NCBI GenBank assembly: GCA_011032825.1
Contig: JAADJZ010000017.1
Coordinates: forward strand, 434,001 to 498,000
DNA length: 64,000 bases
Source: Massariosphaeria phaeospora
Lineage: Eukaryota > Ascomycota > Dothideomycetes > Pleosporales
Direction: 5' to 3'
Positions within the stretch are counted from its first letter, which is position 1. Every line of letters begins with the position of its first letter. Positions 1 through 10,081 of the stretch are shown piece after piece. Both the position numbers and the translations under genes were made by a program. The notes under the pieces are model-generated. The model was not told the DNA's origin. It was given only the letters and a program-made list of their open reading frames with translations, and made no database searches.

Positions 1-1
1 C

Positions 2-958
2 AGTGACGAGCGCCAACGGCAGAGAGTCCTTCAATTTACCCAGAGTATCCGTCAGGCCGAGGATGCTGCCGGTGAACTTGCCCTCCAAGGCCTCGCTCTT
101 GGGGAGATACCACGCAAAGACACGGAAGAAGCTGCTGCCAAGAAACAGGTGTGGCGCCAGGAACGAGACAAGAAAAATGCTGTCTGCACTGACTTTGACA
201 ATGTCAAAGGCGAGACGGAGCGCCAAATCAGCAGCGTCGAGGCGGACATTAGTTCTGCCGTTCAGAAAAAGGAGCGCCTGCAGCAGCGACAGACAAGACT
301 TCATGAGCAACATGATCGACTCGTCACTGCTAACAAGGAGGGGTTCTCGGCTAAGCAACGGAGGGACCAGGAACGTGTCGCCTTAACGCAGGATCGAATC
401 AACGTTGAGAATCAGTATCGCAGCAATATCAACAGCTACGAGCGCCGCAGTACTGAGAACAACCTTGCGACGGGTCAGATTGTGCAGACAATTCAGCATT
501 ACGAGACACTCCTTCTTCAACAGGCTCAGCAGACGACTTCTGTCCCCAACACTCCCGAAGGTCCACTTCCCGGTACCAACAGCATGTCCCCGCACGCAAG
601 TGCCTTTACCAGCTTCACGTTCCCGTCGCTTAACTCTCAGGTCAACAGCACTCCAGGATCCCTTCGTGGTGGCCGAGGCAGATCATCGTCAATGCTCTCA
701 AACGTCTCCGGTTTTACCGATGGCTTCGATGATCAAGCCTCTCCAACTCTCACGGCACTAGGCAAGCCATTCCACACGTCAAGCTACCTCAATGGCAGGA
801 ATGGAAGCCACGGAAGTGGTAGTCTCAGTTCAGGAACATCCAGCCAGAGCTCGAGTCAGCGCGATCCAATGAGTCCACCCCCTAACGTGAAGCCACTGTT
901 GTCAAGGAGTCCCACGAGCGGAAGTACAGGTGTGGCGAGTCCAATGAACGGTCGTTAA
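2..958 (+). CDS. acrB: AcrB-like ubiquitination-network signalling protein, C-terminal part (5' truncated by window edge)
   Basis: The frame is open from the first bases of the window to TAA at 956-958, so this is the last ~318 residues of a longer protein. The first ~150 visible residues are highly charged and predicted coiled coil (many E, Q, R, K with heptad spacing). The rest is a low-complexity Ser/Gly/Pro/Asn-rich tail ending SPMNGR. This arrangement fits the C-terminus of fungal AcrB-type proteins, which in Aspergillus carry N-terminal membrane segments followed by a coiled coil and take part in a ubiquitination network linked to creB/creD. The identification rests on overall resemblance and the diagnostic N-terminal half is outside the window. 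A plain coiled-coil protein is the alternative. No intron is seen in this part. Confidence 0.5.
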   Translation, partial: SDERQRQRVLQFTQSIRQAEDAAGELALQGLALGEIPRKDTEEAAAKKQVWRQERDKKNAVCTDFDNVKGETERQISSVEADISSAVQKKERLQQRQTRLHEQHDRLVTANKEGFSAKQRRDQERVALTQDRINVENQYRSNINSYERRSTENNLATGQIVQTIQHYETLLLQQAQQTTSVPNTPEGPLPGTNSMSPHASAFTSFTFPSLNSQVNSTPGSLRGGRGRSSSMLSNVSGFTDGFDDQASPTLTALGKPFHTSSYLNGRNGSHGSGSLSSGTSSQSSSQRDPMSPPPNVKPLLSRSPTSGSTGVASPMNGR

Positions 959-1410
959 AGATCTGGGTTCTCTAAATAGTTGTTTCCAATGTGACATTTC
1001 CATTCTTTTGGTGGATACACGACGATTCCCTGGTTGCTTCTTCGTTCTTGACATGCTAACCTTGATTTCGACCTTGGATATTACGATAGGTCCACTTTGT
1101 GAGCTTGGTCCATACGGTCCATGGCACGTGTTAGAATGACGATGCCGCATGACAGTACGGTGGCGTTGACGGTCAGTGAATCAGTTGTGAACGACTCTTT
1201 CTTTGAACAGCAGCTTTGTTGTACCCTTCTATGCACTCCAGCATTTACTACGTTTCTCATACGCGGCGTCGGCGCCTCATTCACAGGAATCGCGACTATC
1301 TACCTTGGCAACTATTTTCTGTTTCTATATACGCGATGTGTTTTTTTTTTACGCAGATGATCTTTTCTAGCTACTAGTTACTGCTTACTACTACTACTGA
1401 TTAGTTGGCT
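959..1410. other. Intergenic region between the AcrB-like gene and an unknown gene
   Basis: 452 bp. It must hold the AcrB-like 3' UTR and the promoter of the next gene. A T-tract at about 1338-1350 and CTACTA-type repeats lie just before the next ATG. No convincing coding sequence or RNA gene is seen. Confidence 0.5.
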
Positions 1411-2334
1411 ATGGCTGGTGTTGTTGCTGCTGCTGCTGCTCCCACAGCGACGCAGGAGGCAGTAGAGCAGCTGAGATTGTTTGAGGGGTTGAAGGCGCAG
1501 ATTGTTAGTATGTTGCATGTTTTTTTTTCTCTCTCTCTACCGCATTTTTTACACACATGCACACTTCCCCGTCAGTCTCTCACACGCATTCCTCCAACTC
1601 CACCTCTGACGAACTCCCGCCCAGGCATCGCCACCGCCCTCTACGGCACCGCTCACTCGCCCTCGCCCACCCCCGCCTTCGATGTCATCACCTACTACAC
1701 GTACACCCCTCAACCGCAACCGCAACCGCAACCTCAACCGCTATCTACATCCACCACACTCCCATCCGCACTCACACCATCTGCACCCGCACTTCCAACC
1801 CCCATCATCTCACCTACCCCTCACCCCGCCTCCATATCCGCAGCCCTAATAACCTACCCGCGCCACACGCCCCCCTCCTTCACCGCCTTCTGCATCCTCG
1901 CCCGCAGCGAGCCACCCGCCTCTTCCTCCCCGTTATCCTCTTCCCCCATCCCCGCTACGCGCGCCCTGCTCTCCGACCTGCGCGTCGCGCTAGGCGCCGT
2001 GATGGCCGATCTAGCCCAGAAGCGGAAAACGAAAGTGTTGCACAGGAGAGTGCCGGACGTACAAACCAGTAACAATGCCGATGCCGATGCCGACAATAGC
2101 GATGACGATGACGATGTTGAGGATGGTGGGGAGCATGGGGTCAAGGATGGCTGGCGGACTGGCCGCGACCTGGACAGTTTAGCCTGGCCGCGCGAAGAAT
2201 GGCGGCCGTTTATGGGGGGCAGGGATTTCTGGGCTGATGGGAGTGAGTGGGAGGGGCCGGGAGTGAGGGCCGCGATTATGAGGTGGTTGGAGAGGAAGAA
2301 GGAGGATGGGCGTTGGTATTCGAAGTTTATCTAG
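1411..2334 (+). CDS. Hypothetical protein with one intron
   Basis: Spliced CDS join(1411..1507,1625..2334). The intron 1508-1624 (GTATGT...CAG, CTGAC branch near 1607) is 117 nt and keeps the frame, so an unspliced reading is also open. ATG 1411 is chosen because the codon just upstream in frame is TTG. The product is about 268 residues: an Ala-rich start, a Pro/Gln/Ser-rich middle (PQPQPQ run), an acidic Asp-rich stretch (DADADNSDDDDD) and a conserved-looking C-terminus rich in Trp (WPREEWRPF, WERKK-type segments) ending WYSKFI. I do not recognise the family. The Trp-rich tail and the well-formed intron argue that the gene is real. Confidence 0.55.
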   Translation: MAGVVAAAAAPTATQEAVEQLRLFEGLKAQIVSMLHVFFSLSLPHFLHTCTLPRQSLTRIPPTPPLTNSRPGIATALYGTAHSPSPTPAFDVITYYTYTPQPQPQPQPQPLSTSTTLPSALTPSAPALPTPIISPTPHPASISAALITYPRHTPPSFTAFCILARSEPPASSSPLSSSPIPATRALLSDLRVALGAVMADLAQKRKTKVLHRRVPDVQTSNNADADADNSDDDDDVEDGGEHGVKDGWRTGRDLDSLAWPREEWRPFMGGRDFWADGSEWEGPGVRAAIMRWLERKKEDGRWYSKFI

Positions 2335-2875
2335 GTGGTAAGTGGCTGCGGTTGGTGGGGGGTTAGGTTGGGTTGGGCTGAGCTGGCACTATCGTACCGT
2401 GTCCTATCTACGATGGACCTGGCGGTGCGGTTCGGTGCCAGATCAGTGAAAACGTAAATGAAGCTACGGATAATGGAATGCATTGCAGTTGAGTCATGAC
2501 AAGGCAAGGCAAGCTAGTCCAGTCAAGCTAGTTCGTTAGCAACAACAGCAGCAGCAAGAGGAAAGTTCGTTTTTGGTAGCGTCATTCCATGACGCGTAAA
2601 ATTACTCGATTCTTTTCTGTTGTCCCTCTCTCCCCAATGTAAGCAAAAGGCGGTGTTTGTCTAATGGCCAAGCCCCAAAATGCCCGTGGGCAGTAGTAAA
2701 AGTAGAAGTACGCCGTTCCCGCTCCCTTGTCGATCGATAATCTGGTTCCCAAAAACGTGGATTGTTCACATGCTCAGCATCCTCCTTGTCACACCGTTTG
2801 TTGTCCGTCCGTCCGTTCCGTCACCCCACATCACCCCGTCGTTGGCGTCTCGAGAGAGAAGAGCGAGCGAGGCGT
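2335..2875. other. Intergenic region, convergent 3' ends
   Basis: 541 bp between two convergent genes. Short repeated words (ggttggg, aaggcaaggcaagc, a CAGCAG run near 2545-2560) are the only structure seen. No ORF is credible. Confidence 0.4.
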
Positions 2876-3106
2876 CTAGCAGTTGGGGATCTGCTCGACG
2901 GTGCCGGCGGTGCCCTTGACGCACATGCCGTGGTTCTGGCGGGACGCGACTTCTGGCTTGGGGGTTAGCATATGTATGGATGGTGGTTTGGTGAGCAGAG
3001 GATGGGATGGGATGGGAAGAGCAAACATACCATCATTGGCAATGGGAGCGGCGAAGGCAAGAGCAGCCATGGAGACGACAGCAGCGAAGATAGTGGAGAA
3101 CTGCAT
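2876..3106 (-). CDS. Small secreted peptide (50 residues after splicing)
   Basis: CDS complement(join(2876..2952,3031..3106)). Intron 2953-3030 (78 nt) has donor GTATGT, a TGCTAAC branch and a CAG acceptor. The 50-residue product starts MQFSTIFAAVVSMAALAFA, a textbook signal peptide with likely cleavage before the Ala-Pro at about 20. The mature peptide of about 30 residues has two cysteines, one in GMCVKGT and one as the final residue. No KEX2 repeats or CaaX box are seen. It is presumably exported. The role is unknown; a small secreted protein, effector-like peptide or processed peptide are all possible. The intron also keeps the frame if unspliced (76 residues), but its splice signals are strong. 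Confidence 0.6.
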   Translation of the reverse strand: MQFSTIFAAVVSMAALAFAAPIANDGMFALPIPSHPLLTKPPSIHMLTPKPEVASRQNHGMCVKGTAGTVEQIPNC

Positions 3107-5392
3107 GTTGAAGGTTGTTTGGAGGATGTACCGAACGGGAGTCGAAAGGGTATCAAAGGTTGAGAGTTGGTAGGAGAGAGAGTAGAGAGAATGTAAATAT
3201 CGCTCAGCGACAAGAAGGAATGTAGTGAAGAAAAGAAACTGGACTGGGCTTGTTGAAGAGAGTGGTTTGAATAACGAGAGCCTCAGCAGTGCCTGGGTGA
3301 CTTACAGCTTTAATACGATGCCCAGGCCATGGGCATGGGTCCGCGCGCTGCTCCCCTTGACACTCGCGAGGCCGGTCAGGCTTCGCGGAGTCGTGCTGAA
3401 ACCGGATGAGGCTCGTCCCTGGCACGGCTTGGCTGCTGTTTGAGGAAGTGGGGATGGGGACGCTGTGCGAATTGGTGCGTTGGGTGTGTGGGGGGCGGGA
3501 GGGCTGGCACTGGCGGCGTGTCAGGCTAGCGTGAGGTGCTGCTTCAGGTGCGTTCGGCAGGCGGCGAGACGCGAGACGCGCACGGGAGGGGACGGAGGTT
3601 AGGTTAATCGGAGGGTTTTGCGTGGGTTAGAGAAGCGCGTTTAAAGCCGTTCAACAGTAGGTGTGTCGTAAGTCGGACATCGTGACATCGCGAACATATC
3701 CGAACTTGAGCGCAACTGTGTGTTTTCATTCTTTCTTTATCGACTTTCTCAATACATTGAACACTATGTTGGCGAGCGCCAGGCTGCGATTGCATTGTTC
3801 GTCGTCTCCTGAGATGGTGAGTGATGGGAGGGGTTGTGAAACGGCACTCAAACCCACGCGAAACGCGATGTGAATGATGGACGGGCGGCCACCAGCGCGT
3901 GGCCTTGGGGATATATGTCGCGTGTCAGTCCACCGCGTGCAGGACCTTGGAAGACCGTGGAAATTCGGCTTGCGACAGGCTGTCAGGCAACAGTGGGAAG
4001 AGAGATGTCGGTGGACGTCAACAGGATTGAGGCTCTTCCGGCAGCTTTGCATTACTAATGCGCATTACGCTAGTCCTTCTCGGGATTCGGTGATCTCGTC
4101 TCAACAACCTCCAGACTGCCTTCACTTTCTTCTTATTATTCCGACTTTTGTTTACGCACGTCGGTGCTCTGAGCAAGAGTTCTCAATAGACTAATAGCAT
4201 GCGCACTGCGTACTGCGCGATGGCTGTTCTGCTAGGACTGACAATGACTTTTGGCCAGAAGCCGAGATGATCAGTTTTGCTCTACAAATGCCATTGTATC
4301 TGACTACTTACCTCGATCAGATTATGGCTTACTCCGTCAGAAGTTGGATTCCTGCTCTACCCAGCTCAAATTATTCCCCGCTGCTTCTGCGCTCTTTCGG
4401 CTCCCAGCACCGGATGTTATCGTCCAGTCTTTCTAGACCAAAATTCTGCGGCTGCCTCAAGTAGGGTACATGTATCTCCAACTATTTTATTTCATGTATC
4501 GGTCATTCGCCTAGGATGTTCATGGCCGAATAACCCGCCTGCCAAATATGGGCGAGTTCGTCTTTTATCATCTGTTGCCATCCACACAACCGTTGCTTTC
4601 CTGGCTTGCGTGACAGTAGGAGCGGCCCTTAGTCCGGTAAGCTGTTCTCAGCGTTATCTAACACCACTGACGTTTCTTTGACAGCTATGATGCCTCTCGA
4701 CGCAGCTTTCGTTATATCAATACCGTTCTTAAAGACCATCTGGTTGCAAGTCTCATCGATCTCAGTGGGAAAAGGTTTCACCCTGCTCGTTGCTCGCCGA
4801 ACATAACCTGCCATAGGACTATTCCATTCGTTCTTCCGACCCGACTCTCGATCAGACTGATTCTGAGATGCAAGAACAAAGCTACGCAAGCAGTCAATTC
4901 TGACGCTAAGAGAAAACATTGATGTGTTTATTGTTGCTGTGACCCCGCCTGTGAAGAGTAAACCGAACATTCCCCATATCTTTTGCGTTCCTCGACACTG
5001 CTTACAACTAGCAGGTTCTCACATAGAGTTTTGCTAGTTGATACTATCAGAAGCACCAAAGATGGATCGAATCGTAGAGAAGGTAGCTCATTGAGATCAT
5101 CACTCGTTGAGATCGCCATCGAAGCAGTGAATGCGAAGTGCGTTTCACTTATGCCCATGGATCTTTCACTCCCCTTAATTGTTATTGCATCCACGGATAC
5201 AATCTTGGACTCACCGCACCGCGGAGACGTGGTGGGTACGTGATCGTGCCTGCGGTAAGCGTGCCTGCTGCTCTTGCCGTAGGGCAACCGCGACCAAACG
5301 TCATCGCGCTAAACTTTGGCAACCACCTCCCCACCCGAGCTGAGCAGACGACTCTCACACCCTCATCTCGATACACGCCCAGCGAAACCACC
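3107..5392. other. Long region without recognisable genes
   Basis: 2.3 kb. Several short ORFs occur on both strands (for example 4629-4970 minus, 113 codons), but none shows a domain, signal peptide or supporting intron signals. The last few hundred bases are the promoter and 5' UTR of the next gene. Confidence 0.4.
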
Positions 5393-7473
5393 ATGTCGGA
5401 AAAGACTGTGGGGTGGCGGAAAAAGATCGCCAAGGCAGCACGACCTAAGACACCGAGTCTGCTGAGGCCGCTGGCCGTTGACGACACAAACCTACCTGAG
5501 GACGTGGGTGAACGCCGTCGTCGCTGGCGGAAGACTGTGCAGGGTAGTGTACCAGGCACTCCTACGAGTGCAGTGTCGCCTGTGCCTCCTACTGAAGAAG
5601 ACGACGATACGAGAAGCGAGCGGTCCGAAACTTACACACCACGCCGAAGAAGTGCGCCCAGACCTAAGCTCGCACGCTATCTCTCTGGATATTTGGCCAT
5701 CAAAGACGAGGCCAAGGAGCCGAACTTCTTGCAGCCCTGGAGCGAGGATGCTCCGCCCGTCTTCGTGCCCCTCGTTGATCCATTAGTTGTCTTACAGTCC
5801 ATCCACTCTCATTTAATCAACGACTCTTCACAGGCTATATCAGCCGAGCACAACAGCGGGGTTCTTCGGGTCCTCGAGGATTACAAGAAAGTCAGACGAG
5901 AAAAGGAAAGGCTAGATGCTTTGTTGCAGGATACCATCAAGGGATTCGAAGTAGCAGAGACTGTGTGGTCAACTACAGAGGAACGTTATCAGGAGGAGAT
6001 CCGCCGTCTCGATCTACTTGTTGCTCATAGTACCATCGGCATGGCAGGGTAAGGATCACATGTTTTACCAACTTACACAGACTAATACGTACCAGGCTCA
6101 TGAAAGTTAGACAACAAAGCGTAGTCGACCGAAAACGCGTCCATCGAAGCACCGTAACCAAACCCCGATCTATGGCCGCATTCAATTTCCTTTCGCAGGA
6201 TGAGCTTGACGAGCAAATACATTCAATTAGCCAAAAAGGTAATAAGTGCGCTCAAAAAATCCGTTTGGAACAAGCTAACATGATTCCGCAAGTCTTACTC
6301 CACCGGCCATCTTCACCCTCTGGCAAGATGACGGCGCTTTCCAGGCAGCTTTCGGGTCTTAGATATGAAGAGAAAACATCTGTCGGTGCCCCACCAAGCA
6401 GCCGACAGCTTACCCTCTCACGAAAGGTTAAGAGTGAATTGGACTTGGCCAGAATAGGCAATACGAATATTCCCAACTCACCATCCCACTCTTTTTACTC
6501 GGGATTCTCGGAATCTGGCGACCCGTTGCCGGATGAAATTGGACCTTCATCTGTAGGAATACTCGACAGTGTTGTTGAATGCGAAGCATTCGTTGCGCTC
6601 AGTAATCTCGGCATGCTCGTTGCTCGCCGAAAAGGACTCGACGTAGAAAAATTCCAGGCACGGCTCATGTCACTCTTCTCGACAGTCGAAGATGACGAGA
6701 TGAATGCAGAGTCAGAAGCCAGTTTAAGAGAAGCAAACACCGTCTTGCCTGCAACTGTCAACAGCTCTGAAGAGAATAGCAATTGGACGCCAAATCGTCG
6801 GGTACGACGCTTCCACTCGCATCCTTTACTATGCTCAGACCAGAGGCGTCGTAGGCACTTCTCTTTCGAGCCTGGAGACGACCAACCCGAAGCACTTGAC
6901 GGAGATTCCGGCTCGCAGCAATCCACTCGGCCAATGTTCGAAGACAACTCGACAAGCTCTGAACTAAGCTTATCTCCTGGACTCCATATCAAGACGCAAG
7001 ATGAGGTTTCTTCGGATGATTCGAAAGCCCTCACGGCAGAGTATCAAAAGCCTTCCAAAATACCTAGCCCTGCCCAGCGCCCTGCCCTCGGTCGAGTCCG
7101 TCGGGAGGATTCGGTGTCAAGCCTACAGTCTGTATCTGGCAGATCCTGTTTGGATGATCGTAGAGCTTCGAAGTCTAGCGTGTTGACGGCATACAGAAAC
7201 AACTCTCAGGAAAGCATGCGCCCTCAGATGAACAGTAGAAGCAACTCCACGGAAACTCAGCATCATGTTGATCAGGTTGGCGGCCTCAGCCTTCGGAACA
7301 GTGTTGTCGCGTTGGCCGCGGCGAGGGCGGCTGGCCAAGGGGATTACTCTCCAGGATCGAAAAGCAGCAGCTCGGGCAAAGGCGGCAAGAAGACATCGGC
7401 CAGCTCACGGAAGGTTCGTACCTCTTCCGGCAAGGCTAGACCTGAGAACGAGAGCCGTTTAGCGCAGTTGTAA
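5393..7473 (+). CDS. Unknown Ser-rich coiled-coil protein (677 residues)
   Basis: CDS join(5393..6048,6096..7473). Intron 6049-6095 (47 nt, GTAAGG, ACTAAT branch, ACCAG acceptor) joins the two open frames exactly. ATG 5393 sits in an ACC-ATG context and starts MSEKTVGWRKKIAKAARPK. The N-terminus is basic, residues ~25-100 are Pro/Ser/Thr-rich and disordered, residues ~155-215 are strongly helical and charged (coiled coil spanning the exon junction), and residues ~300-677 are Ser-rich and disordered with a basic end. I recognise no named family. Intracellular location is likely, since no signal peptide or membrane segment is seen. It may be a cytoskeletal or scaffold-type protein, but that is only inference from the coiled coil. 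Confidence 0.7.
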
Positions 7474-10081
7474 CTATTTGACGACCAACGTACGTCAACA
7501 TCCACACTATATTTTAGTCGATAGGTACTTGGCTGATTTATAATAAGAGGAGGATGCTGGACGAACGGTTGACGAACGGTTGACGAACATTTGACGGAGG
7601 TTTGGAGGTAAAGTTCAATTTACCTCTAGCGCGCTGAACGACATGGGTCATCCCCGCGGGCATTTCATCTTTCTCCACATGTTTCATGCGCTCGTTGCTA
7701 TCACGGCTATAGCTAGGATGATAATAACGGTTTAGGTGAATTGACGAGGGCGACAAGATTCATCAGGGACTCAGAGATGTGTAATCTTAGCGCACAAAGT
7801 GATGGAAGGGGTTCATTTCACCACGTTTCAGATTAAGAGGCCTATTAGCCGCCTTGTCGAGCTTCAATTGACAAAGAGCAATTCACAACCGATAAGCATT
7901 TCCGACGCTGTTGCCACTGCCACTGCTCCGAGGAAAAAATGGCTTCATTGCCTACGTGGTGCTTGTGGCGCTGATGTCACGTTTACCCTACTACAGAATG
8001 GCTTTCTGCTCCACTGCTGCTGATTTGAGGTGTAGGTATATTCGCTAACGCGAAAAGCGTTGTACCTTGACCAATTCTGGCAGGGACATTACGCAGCCCC
8101 AGGGGACACGATAGGGCATTGTGAAAGGCAAGGCCAACTCTTTCCGACATGTTTCCGACATGTCGGCAGGAGACACGGCGCTGTGCCACCGGAGTGGAGA
8201 AAAGTGCGATATCTGGACTGGTCGAAACGTTTCCACCACCGTCACTGCTGCAGGGCACACGCGTCTCTGGTCGGATAACGAATCGCTTGGGTGCGGAGAG
8301 AGCGAGCATGAATGAGGTTTTGACGATTCCGATGCAGATCGACAGTTCACGCCACTGTGGCGTTTCTCCCTGTGGCGCAGCTCGCTGACGTCTCGGCGCT
8401 ACTGCTAATTTGCTAGTTTGCTACCAGCGCGACGGCAGGACGGCAGCCGGCTCGAAAAAGGGTCCAGACCTTTGATGATGTGCGATGGAAGGTCCCGTCG
8501 TGTCCCGTGCAGCGATTTCGTGCCCCGTGCAGCGATTGTCGCTGGATCGCCGTTTCCCACTCCCACACTTATTTTTACATATTACTCACGGCCAGGCGCT
8601 ATGCCGTTTTCCTTCGATGGGATGGACGTCACGGCGGGATGTGCCGGTTGCCGGTTCACGCTTCCAACAGACGACCGAACATGACTGCAACGGCGGCCAC
8701 TCGGGCAGTCTGGTCATCTCACCAGCAGTCATAGGACGGAAGCCGTCGCATGGGAAAAGCAGCATGAGGGCCGCCGGCTTCAGCACGGATTGGGCCCATT
8801 GGGGACGCGCGCGTCGAAGACTCCTTAATTTCGGCTCCTGCTATGAAAGCAGTCGTCTAACAACGCGCGGGCGAGTTGGACGAGTGCCATGCCAACCGAT
8901 ACGGCTGATCTAGTTTCTCGTCGTTCACGCCACGAGATTGGCTCTGCTGCTGTCGCCCTGCTGCCGTACTGCTGTCGTTCGTTGTTGTAGCTTGTGACGG
9001 CGGACTGATGGGCTAGGGGAAATTGGCCGGGAGTAATTGAAGGGCGGCCATCGGAGCAGCGGGGTGTTTTGTGCTGCTCACCCACCGACGGGCAAGAGGC
9101 ACGGCGAGCAGCGACATGAGTACTACGCGCGCAGCTTGGGCGGGAGGTTGCTCGGAAGGCTCTTGGAGGGACGGATGGGGGAAATGAAGTGGTGAAGTCG
9201 GATGCATCATGGTACCGTACCGTCTTCGCGAATTCGAACCTGCTCGCGCCTACCATCGGTGGTGGGTAGCGGACAGGTCAAGGTTCGGACGGCCCCCCAT
9301 TCTTGCTGAGGTGGATAATTACCGGCCGCCCGCGACCCTCTGCCCCTCTGCCTCTGTGCATCTCGGCGCTCAGCAGCCACATGTGCTCGCAGCCACACGG
9401 GGCGCGCGCCCGGGAGGGGGATGGCAATTGCTCGAATGCGAATGCGCACCAGGGCATGCCCCCGCGCGTGGCACAGGCTTCCGCTCGTTGGGCCGAGAGC
9501 TCGCCATGGAGCGTCTGCAGCGACAATCAGCGACAATCCGCACCCGTTCGAGGGAGGAGACGTAGGGCCAGTGGCTGTGCATGCCGGCGCGGGGCCCTGG
9601 CCCATGTCGCCAGCGCGGCGGTGGAGGTGTCGCGCACCACCAGTGACCAGACTACCAGTCACCACCAGACTCCAGTGGGTACGGCGACTCTGGCACCCAA
9701 GTAGCTAGCGGCCAGAGCGCGTCCCGCCGGCCTCACACTCGTCTCCCTGGAGTCGCTGCTCGCGCGCAGAGACGCACCCAAGCCCGCAAGCCTCAAGCCT
9801 TCCCAAGCGCGAGCCGGCTCGGGAGAGCGCTAGTGATAAAAGACGCCTGACCACCCGCCCCGGCCCTGGGAGCGCTGGGACTACCTAGGTCCTACTCTGC
9901 GCCGTCTACCTGTGGCCTGTGGCTTGACTGTGTGGCATCCCTCCCTCCTCGTTTCAACTCTCACCGTTACTGCACTCGACCGCTCGCCAGCCCGCCGCAT
10001 CCCATCTTCCTCGATCGCTTTTGTTCGCGCTCTCGATGCTCCAGCGCGTCTGCGTCCAGCTCGCCCAGCTCGCCCGCAACC
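7474..10081. other. Long intergenic region upstream of the CP2 factor
   Basis: 2.6 kb without a credible gene. Short direct repeats of gacgaac/cggttgacgaac occur at about 7558-7590. Overlapping ORFs at 8000-9700 lie in several frames on both strands with no domain or splice logic, as expected of GC-rich noncoding DNA. The last ~300 bases are pyrimidine-rich and GC-rich, fitting a long 5' leader of the transcription factor gene. Confidence 0.45.

Noticed and set aside
9225..9262. GGTTCGAATTC on the minus strand as a tRNA B-box
   Set aside because: No T-stem, acceptor stem or anticodon arm can be built around it.
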